DNA of 15,372 nucleotides from Stramenopiles sp. TOSAG23-2 (taxonomy: Eukaryota > Sar), in assembly GCA_900128395.1 (NCBI GenBank), contig LT649648.1, positions 1,961-17,332 on the forward strand, written 5' to 3'. Made by a program: the position numbers and the translations under genes. Shown piece after piece: positions 1-6,311 of this stretch. Position 1 is the first letter of the stretch. The number at the start of each line of letters is the position of its first letter. Below the pieces are notes generated by a model, which was given only the letters and a program-made list of their open reading frames with translations, ran no database searches and was not told the DNA's origin.

Positions 1-328
1 AATGCTATTTATATCCTATTTCTATTAATAGAGATATTACCAATAATTAGTCTATTACAATTAATGTACTAAAAATAAATTTCAAAAAACAAATGAAAAA
101 TAATGAATATCAAAAATTATAAAAAAACGAAAAATAAAACTATTCACTATGGGAAAAATTATAACAAAATAAATATATTGAATTAGATTTGTTTTAGATG
201 TGTAAGGAAGTGAACATTTGACAAGAGACATATCGATATTACTGTTCAAACTACATATATATATATATATATAGATAAATATATTCATATCATATTACAG
301 TAGATATAACATAACAACATATATAGCA
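1..328. other. AT-rich upstream region of the proteasome gene
   Basis: This stretch is extremely AT-rich and contains a (TA)n run at about 254-272. It sits immediately 5' of the proteasome beta subunit start codon at 329, so it should contain that gene's promoter and 5' UTR, but no specific promoter element can be singled out in sequence of this composition. A short open frame on the minus strand (82-288) is low-complexity and was rejected. No RNA gene was recognised. Confidence 0.5.
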
Positions 329-1071
329 ATGGATTCAATTTTTGGTTTTGTTTGTAAAGAGTAAGTTATTTTTTATAATATCATTCATATTCTTACTTTG
401 TTAAATATATATAATAATATCTAACTAACCACCAATTTAAATACACACACACACACACACACACAAATAAAAGCTTTGTATTAACATGTGCAGATACGTC
501 TCAAATACGATCTGTTATGAATTTGAAACAAGATGAGAACAAACTTTACAAAATTTCAGGTAATAAAATTTTAGGTTTATCAGGACCACATGCAGATCGT
601 GCTAGTTTTGCTGAATATGTGGAAAAAAATTTAACTTTGGATAAATTACGACGTGGCACGGTACAATCATCATGGGCAACAGCAAATTGGATAGCAGAGC
701 AACTAGCATATGCATTGCGTAAAGGGCCGTACCAGGTACAATGTCTATTCGCTGGATATGACGCCCCATTAGCCGACACCGAGGAAAGTGATGGCGCAAC
801 TGCTGGACCTCAATTATATTGGATGGATTACATGGGGTCGATGCAAAAATGTAATTTTGGTGCACAAGGATATTGTGGTTTCTTCTTATGGGCTTTATTT
901 GATGCAAATTGGAAACCAGATATGACGTTGGATGAAGCGTTAGATTTGGTTGAAATTTGTAAAACACAATTAAAGACACGCTTCATGGTCAATTCAAATG
1001 CATTTATTGTTAAAGTTATTGATAAAGATGGTGTTCGTATTGTTGAACAAAAATCAAATACTACACCGTAA
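329..1071 (+). CDS. PSMB2: 20S proteasome beta-type subunit 4 (PSMB2/Pre1 family), two exons
   Basis: Non-catalytic beta-4 subunit of the 20S core proteasome, part of the inner beta ring. Exon 1 is 329-360 and exon 2 is 474-1071, giving 209 residues. The joined N-terminus reads MDSIFGFVCKDFVLTCADTS, matching the family start (M-D/E-x-I-x-G-x-x-x-x-D-F/Y-V) and covering the otherwise missing first strand. Family landmarks follow: SGPHADRASFAEYVEKN, RKGPYQV, AGYD, LYWMDYMGSM, GAQGYCGFF, PDMTLDEALDLV and VIDKDGVRIVE. Like its orthologues it lacks an N-terminal propeptide with a Thr nucleophile. It is slightly longer than the human and yeast proteins (about 198-201 aa), largely because of an acidic loop after AGYD (about 9 extra residues). 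Starting at ATG 517 would drop the first beta strands, so the spliced model is preferred. The neighbouring VMA21-like gene converges on its 3' end. Confidence 0.93.
361..473 (+). other. Spliceosomal intron of the beta-4 proteasome gene
   Basis: A 113-nt intron starts with GTAAGT and ends with AAAAG. A CTAACTAAC branch-site-like motif lies at 421-429. The acceptor was chosen because it restores the conserved D-F-V strand in frame (GA|C completes Asp). A second, better-looking acceptor (TGTGCAG, AG at 492-493) lies 20 nt downstream and gives a premature TGA after 14 codons. Confidence 0.88.
443..465 (+). repeat. (CA)n microsatellite inside the intron
   Basis: An uninterrupted AC dinucleotide run of about 23 nt lies between the branch-site-like motif and the acceptor of the proteasome intron, where a polypyrimidine tract would be expected. 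Its length is probably variable among isolates. Confidence 0.9.
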
Positions 1072-1479
1072 ACAGAAAAAAAAAATGATGGGTGTGAATA
1101 TATATATTTCAGTGTTTAAAAATGAATTGCATTTATCTAATCAGAGAGACGCAAGAAGGGAGGGTGAGAAGACAGATGATGATATATGTGATGTAATCCT
1201 TGGCTTCTTCCATTTAATTTTTAATATTATATGGTATAATATATATATAAATATATATAATAAAAAATATACTAATAGTTTTTGAAAGAACACACATACG
1301 AAATATTTTACACACTCCCCTAAAAGTTTCCTATTAACCCGACGTGTACAACGATTTTAGAAATACAAGACGACGCCATTTGTAGCTTCGTACACAAAGA
1401 AATACACCGGTTTTAACCATGTCTTGGATTTCATCATCTATCACATACTACACATATATATATATATATAAACAATCTA
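1072..1479. other. Convergent 3' intergenic region
   Basis: This 408-base gap separates the stop codons of the plus-strand proteasome gene and the minus-strand VMA21-like gene, so it should hold both 3' UTRs and polyadenylation sites. It includes (TA)n runs near 1240-1260 and 1455-1470. A GTGTAC/GTACAC inverted pair occurs around 1344 and 1391. A possible 19-codon minus-strand frame beginning ATGGCGTCGTC near 1382 resembles nothing I know. No RNA gene was recognised. Confidence 0.5.
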
Positions 1480-1767
1480 TTAATTCTTCTTTGGTTTTTC
1501 ATCCTTCTCAACATCTTCAGAAAATGCTACTACAACATATACACATAAAATGATGTTCACAGCTACCACTGCAACAACTGCACTAAACGTTAATAAATAT
1601 GGTGAATCATCACCTAAAGCCATGCCTGCTAATCCACCTTTCCAAAATGTAAAAAATAAAGTTAATGGTATAAATACCATACATAATGTCGCTATTAATA
1701 ATTTTCTAATGACTGGTTTATTTTCCGGGACTTGCGATATCCTTTTTAATCCTGATGCTTGCCTCAT
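1480..1767 (-). CDS. VMA21: VMA21-like V-ATPase assembly integral membrane protein
   Basis: A 95-residue protein with two hydrophobic segments, about residues 22-44 (LLIATLCMVFIPLTLFF) and 57-83 (YLLTFSAVVAVVAVNIILC...), joined by a Gly-rich loop (KGGLAGMALGDDSP). Size, topology and the second helix with its SAVVAVVAVN core match VMA21, the ER chaperone that assembles the V0 sector of the vacuolar proton ATPase. The C-terminus is charged and lysine-rich (EKDEKPKKN), consistent with a cytosolic ER-retrieval tail, although the exact KKxx spacing is not perfect. The ATG is the first in the frame and family length is about 75-105 aa. It lies divergently from the PLP decarboxylase 218 bp away. Identification rests on helix pattern and length, so a different small two-helix protein is possible but less likely. 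Confidence 0.83.
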   Translation of the reverse strand: MRQASGLKRISQVPENKPVIRKLLIATLCMVFIPLTLFFTFWKGGLAGMALGDDSPYLLTFSAVVAVVAVNIILCVYVVVAFSEDVEKDEKPKKN

Positions 1768-1985
1768 GTTTACAAATAACTATATATTTTTATATTTTGT
1801 TTTCTTTATGTTTATCTTTTATATTTTCAGTATATACATTTCTTTCTATTTATTATATATATTGTTTTCTTCTATGAAGAACATTCGATTTTATAGCATT
1901 ATACAGACACTATATATAACAACTATAATAATAATACCGAAAAATATAGGACAAATGGAACAAAATCAATTTATAACATCACAAC
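1768..1985. promoter_or_regulatory. Divergent promoter region (VMA21-like / PLP decarboxylase)
   Basis: Only 218 bases separate the two divergent start codons, so both promoters and 5' UTRs must lie here unless there are upstream introns. The sequence is T-rich next to the VMA21-like gene and A-rich next to the decarboxylase. An out-of-frame ATG at 1955 precedes the decarboxylase start and overlaps it as a short upstream frame. No defined motif can be assigned. Confidence 0.45.
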
Positions 1986-3302
1986 ATGAAATTCTTAACA
2001 ATACCTAGATCGTCCTTCAAAAAAGTAGATAAAGGGTTATTAAATTATGCAAGTGGATTAATAGAAAAAAATCGAGATACATATCGTGAACTACCAGTAA
2101 GAAAAGAAAATAATAATGAATTAAAGTCTCCGTTACATGATATTATTCCGAAAAAAATGCCATTAGAAGGAATTGCTGATTCAAAAGATGTTTTAGATAT
2201 ATTAACACATGATGTTTTAGAAACAAATGCACAGATAAATCATCCCGGTTTTATTGCACATATGGATCCACCAACCCCATCTATTGCAATAGCTGCCGGT
2301 ATGATGCAAATTGCTACAAATCAAAATTTATTGCATCCAGACGTTGCTCCGAAAGCTCGACAAATTGAACAAAGAGTTATAGATTGGTTAGCATCATATT
2401 TTCATATGAACGGTGGGCATTTTGTTCCTGGTAGTACAATAGCAAATTTGACTGCATTATGGGCAGCTCGTGAAACGCGTGATATCACCACTATTATAGC
2501 ATCGAATAAATCTCATTTATCTGTTAAAAAAGCTGCAAATTTATTGAATTTAAATTATATTGAATGTAAAACAAATGAAAAAGATGAAATGATAATCAAT
2601 GAATTATTAAATGTGAAAGATTTAAATCAATCCGCCGTTGTTTTAACAGCAGGCACTGTTGCCTGTGGTGCATTTGATCCAATTGATGAATATTTTGACA
2701 AGGTAGGAAAAATGAATGGCAGTGGTACAGCTGCTAAATGGGTCCATATTGATTCAGCATGGGCTGGACCTTTGCAATTATCATCTAAATATAATCATAT
2801 TTTTAATGGTATTGAATATGCCGATTCATTTGGATTTTCTGCGCATAAATGGATGTATCAACCAAAAGGAACTGCTTTATGTTTATTTAAAAATGTAGAT
2901 GAAGCACATGAAGCTTTAAGTTATGGAGGTGGTTATTTAAGTGCACCAAATATTGGATTACTTGGAACGGCACCTGCATCTGCTATCCCATTATGCGCAA
3001 CATTATTAAAATATGGATTAAATGGAATGGTTGATTTAATTGAAAATGATATGAACAAAGCTAATGAATTGATTGAATTGATTCAAGCAAATGATAATAA
3101 ATTTGAGTTATTTAATTCAAATGTATGTGGTGTAGTGGTATGGAGAGCAAAAAATAAATGTGCAGGAACTATTCGTGGTTCATTAAAAAATGGTTGGGTA
3201 TCACTATGTGAAATAAATGGTGAATTTTGGTTTCGTAGTGTCTTTTCGAACCCAAATGCAGATCCAAAATTGTTATTTGATGAAGTTTCAAAGGTGTGTT
3301 GA
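1986..3302 (+). CDS. Group II PLP-dependent decarboxylase family protein
   Basis: 438-residue fold-type I PLP enzyme of the pyridoxal-dependent decarboxylase family (aromatic amino acid, tyrosine or diaminobutyrate decarboxylase relatives). Visible landmarks: HPGFIAHMDPPTPS (86-99), the cofactor loop VPGSTIANLTALWAARE (147-163), His177 in SHLSV (the residue that stacks on PLP), TAGTVACGAFDPI (221-233), Asp256 in HIDSAWAGP (pairs with the pyridine N) and the Schiff-base Lys288 in GFSAHKWMYQPKG. The C-terminal domain runs to 438; it is a little shorter than typical 470-500-aa members. The cofactor loop lacks the usual Glu (GGSEAN becomes PGSTIAN), and the mobile catalytic loop that carries Tyr in animal AADC is much shorter. 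The section GGGYLSAPNIGLLGT resembles bacterial-type members. The substrate cannot be stated and a non-decarboxylating activity is possible. It is intronless and starts at the first in-frame ATG. Confidence 0.88.
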   Translation: MKFLTIPRSSFKKVDKGLLNYASGLIEKNRDTYRELPVRKENNNELKSPLHDIIPKKMPLEGIADSKDVLDILTHDVLETNAQINHPGFIAHMDPPTPSIAIAAGMMQIATNQNLLHPDVAPKARQIEQRVIDWLASYFHMNGGHFVPGSTIANLTALWAARETRDITTIIASNKSHLSVKKAANLLNLNYIECKTNEKDEMIINELLNVKDLNQSAVVLTAGTVACGAFDPIDEYFDKVGKMNGSGTAAKWVHIDSAWAGPLQLSSKYNHIFNGIEYADSFGFSAHKWMYQPKGTALCLFKNVDEAHEALSYGGGYLSAPNIGLLGTAPASAIPLCATLLKYGLNGMVDLIENDMNKANELIELIQANDNKFELFNSNVCGVVVWRAKNKCAGTIRGSLKNGWVSLCEINGEFWFRSVFSNPNADPKLLFDEVSKVC

Positions 3303-3394
3303 GAAGTGGTGTGTTGAGGACGAATTACAGACGGACCGCGCCGGACCAAGAGAGTGTGTGATGAGATGTGTTTAATACGACGAGATGTGTTTAA
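3293..3394 (+). repeat. Two short direct repeats across the decarboxylase stop codon and 3' UTR
   Basis: GGTGTGTTGAG occurs at 3293-3303 and 3308-3318 (period 15), with the TGA stop (3300-3302) inside the first copy. GAGATGTGTTTAA occurs at 3363-3375 and 3382-3394 (period 19). They look like slippage duplications in the 3' UTR. Confidence 0.8.
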
Positions 3395-3535
3395 AATTTC
3401 GTACAAAAGATGAAAAATGTACCAATTTACATTAATGTAGTAATAATATTTTTATGTCCCTGACATTTTTTTTTAATTAATGATTAACTCTCTCTCAAGA
3501 TATTATATCTCGCTCTCACGGGCGCTTCATAATTT

Positions 3536-3548
3536 TATACGAAGTATA
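3536..3548. other. Small hairpin TATAC-GAA-GTATA
   Basis: A perfect 5-bp palindromic stem with a GAA loop sits 14 nt beyond the stop codon of the ankyrin gene, in the convergent 3' region. A close relative, TAATAC-GAA-GTATTA, lies at 6212-6226 in the next convergent gap. Function unknown; a 3'-end processing role is only a guess. Confidence 0.4.
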
Positions 3549-3561
3549 CATTATTTTCTCT

Positions 3562-4554
3562 CTACATTGTTGTGGTTAAAAAGATATGTTTTAATTGTAA
3601 AAATATTTTTCGCATTGCTTCCATTTTCGTAGTATCAATTTGCAATGGCTCCTCTTGTTGATGTCCACCACGTTTACGCATCATTTCTTGCATTTCCTCA
3701 ATTGCATCTGCACTTGGTTGAGCTAAACGTGTACTATCACTGATTGCTTTATTTTGTTGAATTTCTTTTATTTTCGATGCAATTAAATTTTCATCTGTAA
3801 CTAATGTACATGACTTTGCTACAAATTTTTCTAACATACGTAATTCTTGATTTGTTAATCCATATTCTTTCTGTATTATACCAGCATCTACAGCACCATG
3901 ATCGACTAATTGTTCAAATAAAGCTTCAAATGCAAAACCAAATTCAGCTAGAAATAATAAATTATATGTATCTTTTTGTTTTCCTAATAATGCCCATGCA
4001 GCTGCATTTTTACCAAATCGATCGCATACTTTAACATATGGTGCACTGAAAAGTTCTTGTTTACCATTTCTAGCTGGTATACGAGTTGTCGTTGCACGCA
4101 ATAATGCTTGTACGGATTCTTGAACACCAGCATGTGCCGCTAAATGCAATGGACATATTCCGGAATTATCGCGTACCATAGGATTCGCACCATGTGATAA
4201 TAAATCTTCTAAAATTCTAATTTTTGACTGCAATATTTCTGCAGCAAGTCTAGTCGCTTTTGTATCTATTTCATTCCCTTCATCATCCATTTGCCGTGGT
4301 TTTCTCATTAAGCAACATATATGCAATGCTGTTACGCCATTGTTCGTTTTTGCATTTACATCTGCACCATGATCCACTAATACTGTTACAATATTTTCCA
4401 TTTTTATTTTATCTGAACGACATGCATAATGCAGTGCTGTATATCCTAACTCATCTTTATCATCTACTTTTATACCAGCATTTAAATTTGCCAATACAAC
4501 TTCCGCATCACCTGCTGCCGATGCACGTCGCAATGTTGTACCACTGTATGACAT
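3562..4554 (-). CDS. Ankyrin-repeat protein
   Basis: A 330-residue soluble protein. Ankyrin repeats fill the first two thirds: a degenerate cap at about 5-33 (LRRASAAGDAEVVLANLNAG), a canonical repeat at 37-69 (GYTALHYAC...LVDHGADVNAK), a third at 73-128 split by a polar insertion (about 84-108) and ending LLSHGANPMVRD, a fourth at 131-153 (GICPLHLAAHAG) and a weak fifth at about 180-204 (FGKNAAAWALL). The remainder (205-330) is helical and charged, with AIEEMQEMMRKRGG (284-297), and has no domain I recognise. There is no signal peptide or membrane segment. Ankyrin repeats mediate protein binding, so the partner and process cannot be inferred. The start is the first ATG and the frame is uninterrupted. 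Its 5' end faces the SNARE gene across about 820 bp of repeat-bearing DNA. Confidence 0.9.
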   Translation of the reverse strand: MSYSGTTLRRASAAGDAEVVLANLNAGIKVDDKDELGYTALHYACRSDKIKMENIVTVLVDHGADVNAKTNNGVTALHICCLMRKPRQMDDEGNEIDTKATRLAAEILQSKIRILEDLLSHGANPMVRDNSGICPLHLAAHAGVQESVQALLRATTTRIPARNGKQELFSAPYVKVCDRFGKNAAAWALLGKQKDTYNLLFLAEFGFAFEALFEQLVDHGAVDAGIIQKEYGLTNQELRMLEKFVAKSCTLVTDENLIASKIKEIQQNKAISDSTRLAQPSADAIEEMQEMMRKRGGHQQEEPLQIDTTKMEAMRKIFLQLKHIFLTTTM

Positions 4555-5376
4555 GACTCTTTTTTTGTTTGATACAAAATCTATATATATATATATACAA
4601 AAATTAATTGTTAAAAATAGATGGAAACATATGTATAACTGCTACATATATTATCCTTCTCATTGTTGTATTTCTCTTTATTACTTTTTATACATGTTGT
4701 TTTTTTTAGAGATTTTTTAGTAGTTTTTTGTTGTTGTTTTTTTGTTTTTATTTTTTGGTTGTTCCTCCATTTGCAACATTTGATACAGTAGGGGAAAATC
4801 GTGACGATGAGTATCATTTTTGATATTCTACTCTAGATCTATTCCTTTTCATCATCAAGGAAAGTTTAAGTTTTGGCCATATGTTAGTCATTTTAAGGTA
4901 CATATTTATTATGATGATAATGAGTATTAATTAGAAATATATTTTGATATTCAACTGTAATTTATACCTTTCAATCCATTCAAGTATAAAATTCTTGGTC
5001 ATTTGTTAGGTGAAATCTGAACTGAGACGAGATATTCTAATTTAGTTTAAGGTATATATTATGATGATGTTATTTTTTTCTGATATATATTTATATTCTA
5101 ATTTCACTTTCAAGTATAACTTATGAGTCATTTGATAGACGACTCAAACCCAATCTCCCAAAATTCTCTCGATCGACGAGGTTTGAATTTGTCATTTATT
5201 AATATATATATAGAATTATAATTTGTTGAACGATGGGAAGGATGATCAAAAGTAAACAAAAAATAAATATCCAAACAATTTTTTGTACAGCATATATCTT
5301 ATATCTAAAAGAAGATAAGATATAACCCAATATACATAATATATATATATATATATAATAAATATATATAATAAAT
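4555..5376. other. Divergent intergenic region between ankyrin and SNARE genes
   Basis: This 822-base gap must hold the promoters of two divergent genes. It contains (TA)n tracts next to both starts (about 4584-4598 and 5340-5357), a T-rich/GTT-rich stretch around 4700-4760, and a degenerate tandem repeat at 4818-5138 (separate entry). A 7-bp inverted pair TCAAACC / GGTTTGA occurs around 5145 and 5180. The small low-complexity frame at 4611-4817 (minus) was rejected. No tRNA or other RNA gene was found. Confidence 0.55.
4818..5138 (+). repeat. Degenerate tandem repeat, about 125-145 nt unit, three copies
   Basis: Three landmarks recur in the same order. TTGATATTC-type sequence is at about 4819, 4943 and (diverged) 5088. 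TCAAGTATAA/TCAAGGAAAG followed by a GGTCATTTGTTAG-like segment is at 4855, 4980 and 5110. TTTAAGGTA followed by TTATGATGAT is at 4892-4916 and 5046-5068. Copy 2 carries about 28 extra bases (around 5011-5040) and copy 3 is truncated. Confidence 0.6.
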
Positions 5377-6039
5377 ATGGCATCTTCATGGGAGGAAGCA
5401 CGTCGTCGTTCAAGAAAATTGGAAAAGCATTTAGAGAAAAAAATTGAAGAATTAAGAAGTTTGAATGCAAATTTATCACACGATAGTGGTGGTTATGATC
5501 AAGAAAGTGCATCGTTTCCAAATGAAATGAAGCTTGTAAATGCGATAGATGATGCCTTTAAGGATTTAAATCAATCCATCGTTGCGATGGAACAATTTGC
5601 ACATGAACGTAGTAAATCACAACAAGTTAATAGATATCGTCAAATTATCCAGGAAAATAATGTGGAATATAAACGTATAGCACGTAGTTTACGTGAAAAA
5701 CGAGCTAGTGCTGAATTATTTAGTGATATGGTAAATACATCTAGGGATAATAGCGATACTGCACATTTATTACGTGAACGAAAAGGTTTGGAATCTGGTT
5801 TACGAACTGCTGATATGTTATTAGATCAAGCAGATAGTACAAAAAAAGAATTAGAAAACCAACGAAATACATTTCAAGGTACTGGACAACGATTGTTAAG
5901 TGGTGTTTTAAGTACATTTCCTGTTTTAGGAACATGGATTGAAAAAGTTAAACGGAGAAAACAACGTGATCAATTAGTATTAGCAGCTGTCATTGCAGTA
6001 TTACTTTTGTTTTTATGTTGGTATTTATTTAAACGATGA
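5377..6039 (+). CDS. GOSR1: Golgi Qb-SNARE, GOS28/GOS1-like
   Basis: A 220-residue tail-anchored protein. The N-terminal half is coiled-coil (about 3-32 and 50-110), as in the regulatory helical domain of Qb-SNAREs, beginning MASSWEEARRRSRKLEKHLE. The SNARE motif spans roughly 130-188 (LLRERKGLESGLRTADMLLD...), with the zero-layer glutamine at Gln162 in ELENQRNTF, then the diagnostic FPVLGTWIEKVKRRKQRD stretch corresponding to FPGVNKLxxxIRRKKxRD of GOS28. One C-terminal helix (about 199-217) is followed by only KR. GOS28/GOS1 acts in ER-Golgi and intra-Golgi vesicle fusion. Length fits the family (220-250 aa). Membrin (GOSR2/Bos1) is the main alternative, but the FPxLxxxIxKVKRRKxRD signature favours GOS28. 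The ATG follows a long (TA)n tract. Confidence 0.86.
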   Translation: MASSWEEARRRSRKLEKHLEKKIEELRSLNANLSHDSGGYDQESASFPNEMKLVNAIDDAFKDLNQSIVAMEQFAHERSKSQQVNRYRQIIQENNVEYKRIARSLREKRASAELFSDMVNTSRDNSDTAHLLRERKGLESGLRTADMLLDQADSTKKELENQRNTFQGTGQRLLSGVLSTFPVLGTWIEKVKRRKQRDQLVLAAVIAVLLLFLCWYLFKR

Positions 6040-6311
6040 TGCTTTTTGTGTAAAAATAAAACAGATATATAATATACTTTTTAATTTTGTAAAAAAAATA
6101 AATTTTTATATATACTATAGTTATATTACTTAACCAGTTAACACGAGAAGTGTAAAATTGTTATAACTTAAATATTTTAAACACATTTTATATACTCGTT
6201 TTATATTTTACTAATACGAAGTATTATCATACATACACACACAACACTTTCACTGAAAAAAAAATATTTTTATTTTAAAATACAAGGAAGATAGGTGGGG
6301 TGTGTGAAAAT
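6040..6311. other. Convergent 3' intergenic region
   Basis: It holds the 3' UTRs of the SNARE gene and of the minus-strand GTPase gene. An AATAAA-like sequence lies at about 6054-6060. It contains one copy of a dispersed repeat (6123-6170) and the TAATAC-GAA-GTATTA hairpin at 6212-6226. Confidence 0.5.
6123..6170 (+). repeat. Dispersed repeat, copy A
   Basis: It shares ATATTACTTAAC, ACGAGAAGTGTAAAATT and ATAACTTA in order with 11975-12019. This copy has an extra CAGTTAAC octamer, and the other copy an extra TGAT-type insertion. A small stem ACAC-GAGAA-GTGT (6141-6153) is conserved. Both copies lie in convergent 3' intergenic gaps, nearly 6 kb apart. Confidence 0.7.

Noticed and set aside
82-288. 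A 68-codon minus-strand frame upstream of the proteasome gene.
   Set aside because: Composition is Ile/Tyr/Phe from AT-repeats, with no conserved pattern.
517-519. ATG 517 as the start of the proteasome subunit.
   Set aside because: It would remove the conserved first strand (MDSIFGFVCKDFV...), which is encoded by a clear upstream exon with good splice signals.
998-1285. A 95-codon plus-strand frame overlapping the end of the proteasome gene.
   Set aside because: Out of frame with the real C-terminus and then low-complexity AT sequence.
1550-2008. A 152-codon plus-strand frame overlapping the VMA21-like gene and the start of the decarboxylase.
   Set aside because: Antisense to VMA21 and then AT-rich low-complexity hydrophobic sequence; no family resemblance.
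3533-3552. Partial resemblance of TTATACGAAGTATACATTAT to a loxP-like recombination site.
   Set aside because: Only a short core is similar, there is no second 13-bp arm with an 8-bp spacer, and a similar hairpin recurs elsewhere with other flanks.
4611-4817. A Lys/Gln/Asn-rich minus-strand frame upstream of the ankyrin gene.
   Set aside because: Homopolymer-like content from T/G-rich DNA; no domain and no coding bias.
5140-5200. GAGGTTTGAATTTG considered as a tRNA T-arm.
   Set aside because: The flanking bases do not form the 5-bp T-stem or an acceptor stem, and there is no D-arm or anticodon arm upstream.
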